This document shows positions 26,596 to 34,170 of a DNA stretch of 64,000 nucleotides, in pieces (the first letter of the stretch is position 1; every line of letters starts with the position of its first letter). The DNA is from an uncultured Bacteroidales bacterium. Lineage in GTDB: Bacteria; Bacteroidota; Bacteroidia; Bacteroidales; Bacteroidaceae. The translations under genes were made by a program, and so were the position numbers. The stretch is from the NCBI GenBank assembly GCA_902787575.1, contig CADAGX010000001.1:62001-126000 (forward strand), in the 5' to 3' direction. Below the pieces are notes generated by a model that saw nothing but the letters and a program-made list of their open reading frames with translations, did no database searches and was not told the DNA's origin.

Positions 26596-27843
26596 ATGGA
26601 GAACCTAATATTTCAGGAGGCTCACTTGGGACCGCTCACGTTGCGCAATCGCACGATTCGCAGCGCGGCCTTCGAGAGCATGTGTCCCGGTCATACACCC
26701 AGCCAGCAGCTCTACGACTACCACACCAGCGTGGCGCGTGGCGGCGTTGGCATGACAACGGTGGCCTATGCAGCCGTCACCGAGAGCGGTCTCAGCTTCG
26801 ACCGCCAGTTGGTGATGAAGACCGACATCGTGCCCGGCCTGCGGCGCCTGACAGACGGCATTCACCGCGAGGGAGCCGCCGCCGGAATACAGCTGGGCCA
26901 CTGCGGCAATATGAGCCACAAGGAAATCTGCGGCTGCATTCCCGTGGGCGCCAGCACAGGATTTAACCTCTACAGCCCGACGCTGGTGCGCGGTCTGCGC
27001 CGCGACGAACTGCCAGAACTGGCACGTTGCTTCGGGCGCGCTGTGAATCTGGCACGCGAGGCTGGATTCGACGAAGTGGAGATACACTGCGGACACGGCT
27101 ACCTGATAGACCAGTTCCTCAACCCCTTTTTCAACAAGCGGCGCGACGAGTACGGCGGCTCGCTGCAGAACAGGATGCGCTTCATGGAAATGTGCATGGA
27201 GGAGGTGATGACGGCGGCCCGCGACGACATGGCTGTGGTGTGCAAGATGAACATGCGCGACGGCTTGCGACACGGCATCTCGCTCGAGGAACACAGCCTG
27301 CCCGTGGCACGTCGCCTGCAGCAGTTGGGAGCCCACGCCATCGTGCTGAGCGGTGGCTTGGTGAGCGCCACGCCAATGTACGTGATGCGCGGCGAGCTGC
27401 CCCTGCAGACGATGACGCACTATATGGACAAATGGTGGCTCAAGGGCGGCATCCGCGCCGGCCGACCGCTGGTGAAGAAGTTCCTCACGCCCACCGTTCC
27501 ATACGAGGAAGCATTCTTCCTGCGCGACGCATTGCGATTCCGCGAGGCCATGCCCGACATGAAGTTCATCTACGTGGGCGGTCTCGTCTGCGGCGACAAG
27601 ATAAACGAGGTGCTCTCCCACGGTTTCGAAGCCGTGCAGATGGCACGCAGCCTGCTCAACGAACCGGACTTTGTGAACCGTCTGCACGACGACCCGCACC
27701 ACCGCTGCGGATGCCGCCACAGCAACTATTGCATCGGCCGCATGTACACGCGCGAGATGGCCTGCCACCAGCACCTCACCGAGCCGCTGCCCGAGAGCCT
27801 GCAGCGCGAGATAGAGCGCATCGAGCAGGAGCAGAACCAATGA
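26596..27843 (+). CDS. NADH:flavin oxidoreductase of the Old Yellow Enzyme family (5BR-like)
   Basis: 415 residues from the ATG at 26596, preceded by GAGGAAG. The FMN barrel shows GPLTLRNRTIRSAAFE, GIQLGHCGN, the catalytic-site motif IHCGHGYLIDQFLNP (His164, His167), and YGGSLQNRMRF. The C-terminal extension has four cysteines (371, 373, 379, 390) in HHRCGCRHSNYCIG and MACH, of unknown role. It lacks the second FAD/NADH domain of long 2,4-dienoyl-CoA reductase types. In the reported Bacteroidota cluster the corresponding flavoenzyme is the 5-beta-reductase acting on 3-oxo-delta4 bile acids. Here it sits 11 nt after the 5AR-like gene, so a role in reducing the same steroid ring is likely but unproven. 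Confidence 0.88.
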   Translation: MENLIFQEAHLGPLTLRNRTIRSAAFESMCPGHTPSQQLYDYHTSVARGGVGMTTVAYAAVTESGLSFDRQLVMKTDIVPGLRRLTDGIHREGAAAGIQLGHCGNMSHKEICGCIPVGASTGFNLYSPTLVRGLRRDELPELARCFGRAVNLAREAGFDEVEIHCGHGYLIDQFLNPFFNKRRDEYGGSLQNRMRFMEMCMEEVMTAARDDMAVVCKMNMRDGLRHGISLEEHSLPVARRLQQLGAHAIVLSGGLVSATPMYVMRGELPLQTMTHYMDKWWLKGGIRAGRPLVKKFLTPTVPYEEAFFLRDALRFREAMPDMKFIYVGGLVCGDKINEVLSHGFEAVQMARSLLNEPDFVNRLHDDPHHRCGCRHSNYCIGRMYTREMACHQHLTEPLPESLQREIERIEQEQNQ

Positions 27844-27844
27844 G

Positions 27845-27880
27845 TCGTTATTCCGCTGCCGCATTATAACGTAATAACGA
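27845..27880 (+). other. Hairpin between the flavoenzyme and SDR genes
   Basis: TCGTTATTCCG and CGTAATAACGA pair over 11 positions with one mismatch. No T-run follows, so it is more likely an mRNA-processing or stability element than a terminator. Confidence 0.35.
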
Positions 27881-27886
27881 GCAGAC

Positions 27887-27920
27887 AGTAAATCGTGAAT
27901 AAGTAAATCCGTAAATATCT
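27887..27920 (+). repeat. GTAAATC-type short array before an ATG
   Basis: Units AGTAAATC, GTGAATA, AGTAAATC and CGTAAATA fill the space directly before the ATG at 27921. They match the arrays at 661, 52461 and 60729. Confidence 0.6.
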
Positions 27921-28757
27921 ATGAGACTTGCCATCATCACCGGTGCCGACGGCGGCATGGGATACGAGGAGACGAAGGCGGTGGCCCAGGCCGGCTACCA
28001 CGTCATCATGGCGTGCTTCTGCCCCAAGAAAGCACAGCCCAAGTGCGACAAACTGAAAGCCGAGACTGGCAATCCCGACATCGAAGTGCTGGGCATCGAC
28101 CTGGCGAACCTCTCTCTGGTGCGTGCCTTTGCCGACACGGTGAAGAGCCGCTTCGACCACGTCGACCTGCTGATGAACAACGCCGGCACGATGCAGACAG
28201 GCTTCCACGGCACAGTGGACGGGCTGGAGCACACCATCAGCGTAAACTACGTAGGCCCCTATCTGCTCACACGTCTGCTGCTGCCGCTCATGGGCGAGGG
28301 TTCGCGCATCGTCAATATGGCCTCGTGTGTCGTGCCGCTGGGACGACTCAACTTCCCGCAGTTCTTCGAGCGCGGCATGAAGGGATGCTGGTGGCGCATC
28401 TGGCCCTACTTCAATTCCAAGCTGGCCATCGCACTTTTCACCTTCCATCTGGCACGCCTGCTCGAGCCGCAAGGCATCACCGTGAATGCTGCCGACCCGG
28501 GCGTCGTGAGCACTGAAATTATCCGCATGCAGATGTTCTTCGACCCCATCACTGACATTGTCTTCCGTCCCATCATACGCACACCGCGACAGGGCGCAGA
28601 CACTGCCATACGCTTGCTGCTCGACGAAGATAAGGCCGGCCTGACGGGTGGTTTCTGGCGCTCGAACCGGCAGCTCAAGATGCGGAAATACAAAGAGCAC
28701 CCCAAGATGCAGGAACTCTGGGAACGCACCGAGGAAATCGTGCGGCCGTTCCTCTAA
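27921..28757 (+). CDS. Short-chain dehydrogenase/reductase (candidate hydroxysteroid dehydrogenase)
   Basis: 278 residues. The classical SDR layout is clear: nucleotide-binding TGADGGMG (residues 8-15), LLMNNAGTMQTGF, NMASCVVPLG with the catalytic Ser, and YFNSK with Tyr163 and Lys167. ADPGVVSTEI follows the active site. It resembles retinol-dehydrogenase-like SDRs, which include hydroxysteroid dehydrogenases. Its place behind a 5-alpha-reductase homologue and an OYE-type reductase suggests a 3-hydroxysteroid dehydrogenase completing conversion of 3-oxo bile acids or steroids to 3-hydroxy forms. It is 77 nt after the flavoenzyme, with a hairpin in between, so it may be expressed partly independently. 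Substrate and stereochemistry cannot be read from sequence. Confidence 0.88.
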   Translation: MRLAIITGADGGMGYEETKAVAQAGYHVIMACFCPKKAQPKCDKLKAETGNPDIEVLGIDLANLSLVRAFADTVKSRFDHVDLLMNNAGTMQTGFHGTVDGLEHTISVNYVGPYLLTRLLLPLMGEGSRIVNMASCVVPLGRLNFPQFFERGMKGCWWRIWPYFNSKLAIALFTFHLARLLEPQGITVNAADPGVVSTEIIRMQMFFDPITDIVFRPIIRTPRQGADTAIRLLLDEDKAGLTGGFWRSNRQLKMRKYKEHPKMQELWERTEEIVRPFL

Positions 28758-28774
28758 AAACTACACGTAGTTTT
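28757..28774 (+). terminator. Short hairpin overlapping the SDR stop codon
   Basis: AAAACTACACGTAGTTTT is a perfect inverted repeat ending in four T residues. It is a candidate weak terminator for the rml-to-SDR transcript. Confidence 0.4.
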
Positions 28775-28775
28775 G

Positions 28776-28860
28776 CTTCACGCCACACGTCGCGTGAGCC
28801 GATGCGACGCGTCGCAAAACGAGTTGCCACACGTCGCATTTTGCAGTGCCTCACAGCACG
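28776..28860. repeat. Second locus of the CACACGTCGC motif with a 14-bp palindrome
   Basis: TTCACGCCACACGTCGC matches the unit at 12.26-12.31 kb. It is followed by the perfect palindrome TGCGACGCGTCGCA (28803-28816) and another GCCACACGTCGCATTTT. No coding potential is seen here. Confidence 0.65.
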
Positions 28861-28905
28861 GCTCAAAGATTCTTTCATATCGCGCAAAAAAAAGACTGCA
28901 AATCC

Positions 28906-28936
28906 TTTGCAACTCCTCAGAAACTCCCTATATTTG
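28906..28936 (+). promoter_or_regulatory. Consensus promoter for the RQC-domain gene
   Basis: TTTG (28906-28909), a 19-nt spacer, then TATATTTG (28929-28936). A purine-rich TAAGGAGGA stretch (28942-28950) precedes the ATG at 28965, a rare clear Shine-Dalgarno-like site in this window. Confidence 0.7.
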
Positions 28937-28964
28937 CACCCCGTAAGGAGGATAATAACAGCGA

Positions 28965-29687
28965 ATGGAAGCAAAGGAAGCACTGATAGAGGTCATCAAG
29001 ACACTCATCGAAATAAAAGCAGCCGTGCCCCGGCAGATTCTCATCGACGTGCTGATGGGAAAAGACACACGCGAGGTGAAGGATAACAACTGGGACACGC
29101 TGGAAACCTACGGCATCGGCGAGGCACACGACGAGGACTACTGGGCAAACATCATCGACGTAGCTTACGAACGCGGGTACCTGCGCACGAAGTCGCCCAA
29201 GAGCAGCGACCTGCAGCCCTCGGCCACAGGCAAGAAGTTCCTCAGCAAACCCACCTCGTTCGTTATCGACGAGGAGAGCGACATGACGGAACCGACCGAC
29301 GACATCGTGTTGGACGACATCGTGAAGTCCACACTGCAGGAACATCCGGCAGCCGAGATGACAGCCTCGCCCAAGACGAAGCAGCAGATAAAGCTCATCC
29401 ACGCCATCGACCGCAAGATTGCACTCGACGACTACGCCGAGAACGAGAGTCTGGCACTCGACGACGTGCTTGACGAGGTGGAGAACCTCATACACCAAGG
29501 CCGCCGGCTCGACATCACATACTTCACAGACGAGGTAATAGGCGCAGACGGCGTGCAGGAGCTCACCGATTTCTTCCGCCAGCAGTCCGACAATCTGGAG
29601 GCTGCCATGAAGGAATACGGCGACGTATATAACATCGAGGAAATACGCCTCGCACGCATCGTTTACCGCGTGCAGCAGATGAAGTGA
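28965..29687 (+). CDS. Stand-alone RQC (RecQ C-terminal-like) winged-helix protein
   Basis: 240 residues. Residues about 18-90 match the RQC winged-helix domain of RecQ helicases: ILIDVLMGKDTREVK, TYGIGEAHDEDYWANII, and YERGYLRTKSPKSSDLQPSA with a trailing TGKKFL. Residues about 120-240 are helical and acidic, like the helicase-associated C-terminal (HTH_40-like) part of Bacteroidota RecQ. No helicase motifs are present, and no helicase gene lies upstream, since the preceding 200 nt are promoter and repeats. RQC domains bind DNA or partner proteins, so I infer a DNA-binding accessory factor. It may be a split-off RecQ tail kept as a separate gene. Function is not established. Confidence 0.75.
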   Translation: MEAKEALIEVIKTLIEIKAAVPRQILIDVLMGKDTREVKDNNWDTLETYGIGEAHDEDYWANIIDVAYERGYLRTKSPKSSDLQPSATGKKFLSKPTSFVIDEESDMTEPTDDIVLDDIVKSTLQEHPAAEMTASPKTKQQIKLIHAIDRKIALDDYAENESLALDDVLDEVENLIHQGRRLDITYFTDEVIGADGVQELTDFFRQQSDNLEAAMKEYGDVYNIEEIRLARIVYRVQQMK

Positions 29688-29737
29688 CGCCCGAGCCACC
29701 CGAGAAGCAACCGCACAAAGAAAAATATCGTCAAGAA

Positions 29738-30664
29738 ATGGTAAACATCCTCAAGTTCAATCCCATCTTCAAGCCCACGCTGTGGGGCTCCGAGACGTGG
29801 GCCGTATCGGCCGTCAAAGGCTCCGAATCCATCGTACTGAACGGCGAAGACAAAGGCCTCTCGCTGCCCGAAGTGGTGGAGCGCTACGGCGAGAAATTCC
29901 TCGGACACAAGAACACACAGAAGTTCGGCACCGACTTCCCGCTGCTCATCAAGTTTATCCACGCACAGCAGGACCTTTCCATCCAAGTGCACCCCGACGA
30001 CGAGCTCAGCGCACGCCGCCACGGTAAGATGGGCAAGAACGAGATGTGGTACGTGGTGGATGCCGACCGCGGCAGCCAGCTCATAGCTGGATTCCGACAG
30101 CGCGTAGCCACTGCCGACTACGCCCGTAAGGTGGCAGACGGCAGCATCGAGAACGACCTCTGCAAGGTGCCCGTGGCACCCGGCGACTGCTTCTACATTC
30201 CTGCGGGCCGCGTCCACGGCATCGGTGCAGGTATGGTCATCGCCGAGATACAACAGACGAGCGATGTCACCTATCGTATCTACGATTACCTGCGTCGCGA
30301 CCGCGATGGCAACCAACGCGAGTTGCACACCGAACTGGCCCTCGACGCCATCAACTTCGACGACATCACCGCCGACCCGAAGGTGCATTACACCGAAGCG
30401 CTCAACGAGACAGTGGGACTCGTGCAGTGCCCCTTCTTCACCACCAACGAGCTGAAACTCACCAAGACGTACGAGCGCAGCTATGCGTCGGCCGACTCCT
30501 TCCACGTCTATATGGGCCTCGCCGGCACGTGCTGCTTCCTGAGTCCCACCGGACAGGGCATCTTCCTGCATGCCGGCGAGTCGCTCGTAGTGCCCGCTTG
30601 CATTCCCTCCGTCACCATCATTCCAGACGGCACCGCCAAGTTGCTCGAGAGCTACATCGACTAA
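29738..30664 (+). CDS. manA: Mannose-6-phosphate isomerase, class I
   Basis: 308 residues from the ATG at 29738; the upstream open frame is not coding. It interconverts mannose-6-phosphate and fructose-6-phosphate, supplying GDP-sugar synthesis. The zinc-site pieces are visible: IQVHPDD (His85), KNEMWYVV (Glu) and GRVHGIG (His). FNPIFKPTLWGSETW is the typical N-terminus of the short Bacteroidota/Firmicutes type. It lies 50 nt after the RQC gene and ends at a strong bidirectional hairpin. Metabolically it links to the sugar-nucleotide genes upstream. Confidence 0.95.
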   Translation: MVNILKFNPIFKPTLWGSETWAVSAVKGSESIVLNGEDKGLSLPEVVERYGEKFLGHKNTQKFGTDFPLLIKFIHAQQDLSIQVHPDDELSARRHGKMGKNEMWYVVDADRGSQLIAGFRQRVATADYARKVADGSIENDLCKVPVAPGDCFYIPAGRVHGIGAGMVIAEIQQTSDVTYRIYDYLRRDRDGNQRELHTELALDAINFDDITADPKVHYTEALNETVGLVQCPFFTTNELKLTKTYERSYASADSFHVYMGLAGTCCFLSPTGQGIFLHAGESLVVPACIPSVTIIPDGTAKLLESYID

Positions 30665-30681
30665 CGCAGACCACATACATT

Positions 30682-30720
30682 CGGCGCGGCAGATTCCACA
30701 CTCAGGAACTTGCCGCGCCG
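30682..30720. terminator. Bidirectional terminator hairpin between convergent genes
   Basis: CGGCGCGGCA and TGCCGCGCCG form a perfect 10-bp GC-rich stem midway between manA (plus) and the acyltransferase gene (minus). The tails are only modestly T-rich. Confidence 0.65.
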
Positions 30721-30747
30721 CTGTATTATGCCGGTTGCAACACCTCG

Positions 30748-31860
30748 CTACACGCCCACCAGCCACTTGCTGCCAGGCAACAGCGACAGGATTTTCGTAG
30801 TCAGCGCGCTGCAAACATACGTAGCCAAAGCGATAACCGGAATGGCCAGCCACACAGGCAGCAGCGGATAGGCCACGTCGCCATTCACCACGTATGCAGC
30901 GATAGGCGCAAGGAAAAACATGTGCATCAGATACATGCCGTAGGAGAGACGGCCCAGCGAAGTAACTACGGCCGGGGCCTTCGGACGCTGTATGGCAGTG
31001 AAGGCAACGAAGAGACCAAAGGTGGCAAGCAGCACGTTGGGCGTGCAGAACTCCCACGACCACTCCAGCGCCGGCGTCTCTATCAGCTCTCCGGGCACGC
31101 CCTTCAGCCAGAAGCTCCACACCGTAAACGCAGCACCGAGCACAAAGCACGTCGCACCCACCGTCAGCCGCTTGCGGCGCGACCACCCGAGGTGCACGCG
31201 CACATAATGCGCCAGCACCAGATAGCCCACGTAGCCCGAGCAGTACCAGAAGGCCGTGAAGCCGTTCCAGAAACATTCGCCCCACAATTCAGGCGTCACA
31301 AAGCGATGAAGCCACGGGATGAGTGTGGTGAAGGCAAAGAGACCGACAAAGATTTCCTCCTCGCGCCGCGTCGCCCGTTCGAGCCACGGCGACAGAATGG
31401 GGATGATGATGTAGAGACTGATGAGCGGGTACATAAACCAGAGGTGACCGGCCATTGACGGGAAGTTGAAGGGCAGCAGCTTCAGGTCGGCCAGCGACTG
31501 CTCCCAAGTCATGCCGCCCCATGCCAGCGGCAGCACACAGTAGAGCACCAGAAACAGTACGAAGGGTGGCAAGATGCGCTGTGCACGACGCGCATAGAAC
31601 TGCGTCATCGTCTGCCCCTGTCGCATCGGCACCAGCAAGTAAGCCGACACCATCATAAACAAAGGCACTGCCGTGCGGCTGACACCTCCGTCCCAGAACG
31701 CCACCCACCAGCGGTTGGCTTCTGTGGCCAACTGCGACATATTCCCGGCCAGCCCGCTCGAATCCGCTCCATAGAAGTTCTCACTGGCGTGCACCAGCAT
31801 CACCATCAGGCATGCCACAGCACGCACGTAATCCAAAAATGCAATCCTTTCCTCCTTCAT
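30748..31860 (-). CDS. Integral membrane acyltransferase (acyltransferase 3 / OafA family)
   Basis: 370 residues from the ATG at 31860, which gives the family's usual start RIAFLDYVRAVACLMVMLVHA. About ten hydrophobic helices follow (for example FVLFLVLYCVLPLAWGGM, LSLYIIIPILSPW). An arginine-containing motif after the second helix (SRTAVPLFMMVSAYLL) is typical of the family. These enzymes move acetyl or succinyl groups onto surface polysaccharides or lipids. The promoter at 31879-31908 serves it alone. The acceptor glycan is unknown; a role in modifying exported polysaccharide fits the nearby sugar-nucleotide genes but is inference. Confidence 0.88.
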   Translation of the reverse strand: MKEERIAFLDYVRAVACLMVMLVHASENFYGADSSGLAGNMSQLATEANRWWVAFWDGGVSRTAVPLFMMVSAYLLVPMRQGQTMTQFYARRAQRILPPFVLFLVLYCVLPLAWGGMTWEQSLADLKLLPFNFPSMAGHLWFMYPLISLYIIIPILSPWLERATRREEEIFVGLFAFTTLIPWLHRFVTPELWGECFWNGFTAFWYCSGYVGYLVLAHYVRVHLGWSRRKRLTVGATCFVLGAAFTVWSFWLKGVPGELIETPALEWSWEFCTPNVLLATFGLFVAFTAIQRPKAPAVVTSLGRLSYGMYLMHMFFLAPIAAYVVNGDVAYPLLPVWLAIPVIALATYVCSALTTKILSLLPGSKWLVGV

Positions 31861-31878
31861 AATCTTTCTTATTGCTGA

Positions 31879-31908
31879 CAAAGATACGAAAAAAATAGCG
31901 AGATGCAA
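31879..31908 (-). promoter_or_regulatory. Consensus promoter for the acyltransferase gene
   Basis: On the minus strand, TTG (31906-31908), a 19-nt spacer, then TATCTTTG (31879-31886), 18 nt before the start codon. Confidence 0.65.
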
Positions 31909-31965
31909 TGAAGACGATGTGTCATTTCCTTGCGCCTCGCTATAGTTTCTCGTCGGCCAAAGGTT

Positions 31966-34071
31966 TTACCAGATGTCCTCAGGCTCGTTAGGGTTGTCGT
32001 ACACTTCTTTGGGACAATACTCGATGCCGTCCATATAGAACTCGGCTGTGGTGCGGTCGAGCACGCTCTTTATCTTCAGGTAGTACGTCTTGTCGGGGTC
32101 GAGCGTCTGACGCGTGAGGATTCGGCGGATGATGTTGCGGTTCACATTATCGCGCGCCGGCGAGCCGCCCTGCTTGAAGATGCGGATGCTCTGTTCGCCC
32201 TTCATAAATCCGTTGTTGCGCATCTGCTTGTCCACTTCGGCGTTGTACTCATCGTCGCCGGGAATGTCTTCGCTCCAACCCGTAATGGAGTTGGCACCAC
32301 CCTGCGTGAGGTCGAGCGGAATACCCGTGACGGGCAAATGCTCGGGGTCGTCGCCAAAATAAAGCTGCGCTACGCCTCGGTCGCTGTTGGTGAGCACACG
32401 ATAGCGCACCTCGTACACTCCAAGTCTGGGCACAGGCGGCAGCTTAAATATCAAACTCCAACGGCCGACACACTTCACTTCGTCGGCACGAAGCGAGCCG
32501 TAGTTCTTGCCATAGGCATTGTAATAGACAAACGTTGAGCCTTCGTTGATGCTCAGGTTCTCGATGTATCGATACTGTGTGTCGTCGGGGAAATGAACCC
32601 ACTGGTGGGGCGCATCGGAGAGCGGCACGCGACAGATGTCGTTGTTCATCGCCTCGGGGAACCAACTCATACAATCGGTACGCATACGCGAGCGACCCAT
32701 GTTTTCGCGCACCGCATCGCTATAGACAAGCGGAGCGTCGATGCTGTAGAGGTAGCCATTGACGGCCTGATGATTCTGTAGCGTGGGATCGTCCTTATAG
32801 ACACGACATCCCACCTTGTCGGGGTCGCAACCTATCTCGTGACCATTGCCACTGCGACGGGTGTCGAGCTTCGGGAAGCGATTGAGATAGACACCATTCG
32901 ACTCGGCGCTTTCGTAAATCTTCACAAGGCGGCGCTTGCCCAGTGTGGTGTACATCTCCGTCACGGCCATGCCGAGCGTCATAGAGCGGTCGCGATAGTC
33001 GTAGCCAAATTCATTGAAGTGGAATACCAAGCGGTCGGGCGACATTTTGAAGGGCAGCACGTGATAGGTGGTCCACTGATAGAGCAAGTTGGAAGGCGTG
33101 TCGTACTCGCTGTTGGCCACGGCATCGGGATAATATCCCTGTGCGCTCACCCAGTCCTGCACGTCATCCAGCGTGATGGCAGAGGCAGGCTTGCCCAATT
33201 GCTCCTCCCACCAGCTGTCTGGCTCAGCAAAAATGGTGAAACCGTACTTGCGGTGTTCGGGCGCATAAGAGTAGCCACCCGTCATGTCGGCCAAGCCGTT
33301 GGCTGGCGTCTGCTCTTCGATGAGTCCGTTCTCGTATAGCGACTCGTAAACCTCGTCGCGCAGTTTGGAAAGTGTGTCCATCAGTCCGCACGCCTCGCAT
33401 AGGCGAGCCATCACACCGAATCCTGTGCGCAGGCCCAGGACGTACTCGTTGAGCATTCCGGCCATCGACTGCTCTGATGGAGCAATCACTTTCTCCATCT
33501 GGTGGAGGTAGCCGTTGAGCAGGCGAATGTCGCGGTTGCGCACGTTCACGGGACAATTGTAGTTGATGTAGATGCTATCGGGATTTCCGGGATAGAGCAC
33601 GCTCAATTTGATGTCCTTCATGTTGGTGTGCGCAAAGAGCGAGTTGGATTCCTGCGGGAAGCTCGAGATGTCGTAGGCCGCCTCATCGTGGCTGTCGATG
33701 ATGCTGTTGTAGACAATGACCTTACGAATGGAGTCGAGCACAAGGCTGTCTGTGAATGCGTCCCACGACGGCGAGGCAATGACGTCCTCCTCCACCAGCG
33801 ACTCGAGGTAAGCATGGATGGCGTCGTTGGAGGGAGCGAACACTGTGTAGTGTCCGCGTGCGCTGAGCAACTGCATCACTGTGCTTTCGCTGCGCTTGCT
33901 GACGCGAACCTTCTTGCACATCTCGCTGTACTCGCTGTAGTGCTCGGGGTACTTCTGCAGGTAGCTGCATATCGTCTCGTCCTTAAACACGTAGCGTGCC
34001 GAAGTGTCTATTTCCTCCGTGCAAGACCAGAGGCAACACACGGCAAGCAGAACACCGATGAATCTTTTCAT
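31966..34071 (-). CDS. FAS1 (fasciclin)-domain lipoprotein
   Basis: 701 residues from the ATG at 34071, where the lipoprotein signal starts (IGVLLAVCCLWSC, Cys17). A fasciclin-like domain occupies about residues 32-200, with the key HYTVFAPSNDAIHAYLE. The remaining 500 residues include further weakly FAS1-like segments and a beta-rich C-terminal part (ENLSINEGSTFVYYNAYG; YYLKIKSVLDRTTAEFYMDGIEY). FAS1 domains mediate adhesion in secreted proteins. It follows the giant GLUG gene on the same strand after 99 nt containing a hairpin, so the two probably form a surface-protein operon with graded expression. Ligand unknown. Confidence 0.8.
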   Translation of the reverse strand: MKRFIGVLLAVCCLWSCTEEIDTSARYVFKDETICSYLQKYPEHYSEYSEMCKKVRVSKRSESTVMQLLSARGHYTVFAPSNDAIHAYLESLVEEDVIASPSWDAFTDSLVLDSIRKVIVYNSIIDSHDEAAYDISSFPQESNSLFAHTNMKDIKLSVLYPGNPDSIYINYNCPVNVRNRDIRLLNGYLHQMEKVIAPSEQSMAGMLNEYVLGLRTGFGVMARLCEACGLMDTLSKLRDEVYESLYENGLIEEQTPANGLADMTGGYSYAPEHRKYGFTIFAEPDSWWEEQLGKPASAITLDDVQDWVSAQGYYPDAVANSEYDTPSNLLYQWTTYHVLPFKMSPDRLVFHFNEFGYDYRDRSMTLGMAVTEMYTTLGKRRLVKIYESAESNGVYLNRFPKLDTRRSGNGHEIGCDPDKVGCRVYKDDPTLQNHQAVNGYLYSIDAPLVYSDAVRENMGRSRMRTDCMSWFPEAMNNDICRVPLSDAPHQWVHFPDDTQYRYIENLSINEGSTFVYYNAYGKNYGSLRADEVKCVGRWSLIFKLPPVPRLGVYEVRYRVLTNSDRGVAQLYFGDDPEHLPVTGIPLDLTQGGANSITGWSEDIPGDDEYNAEVDKQMRNNGFMKGEQSIRIFKQGGSPARDNVNRNIIRRILTRQTLDPDKTYYLKIKSVLDRTTAEFYMDGIEYCPKEVYDNPNEPEDIW

Positions 34072-34114
34072 AAATGTATCTTTCTTTCTAATTCGGGCGC
34101 AGAGTGCGAGAGAA

Positions 34115-34152
34115 GCGCCTCGCCGCTCCACACGAGGGAAACGGCAAGGCGC
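34115..34152 (-). terminator. Intercistronic hairpin between giant GLUG gene and FAS1 gene
   Basis: GCGCCTTGCCG and CGGCGAGGCGC pair along 11 positions in the minus-strand RNA (one G:U), followed by TTCTCTC. This is a partial terminator or attenuator that could lower expression of the downstream lipoprotein gene. Confidence 0.5.
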
Positions 34153-34170
34153 ATATTGTACGCACAACTG

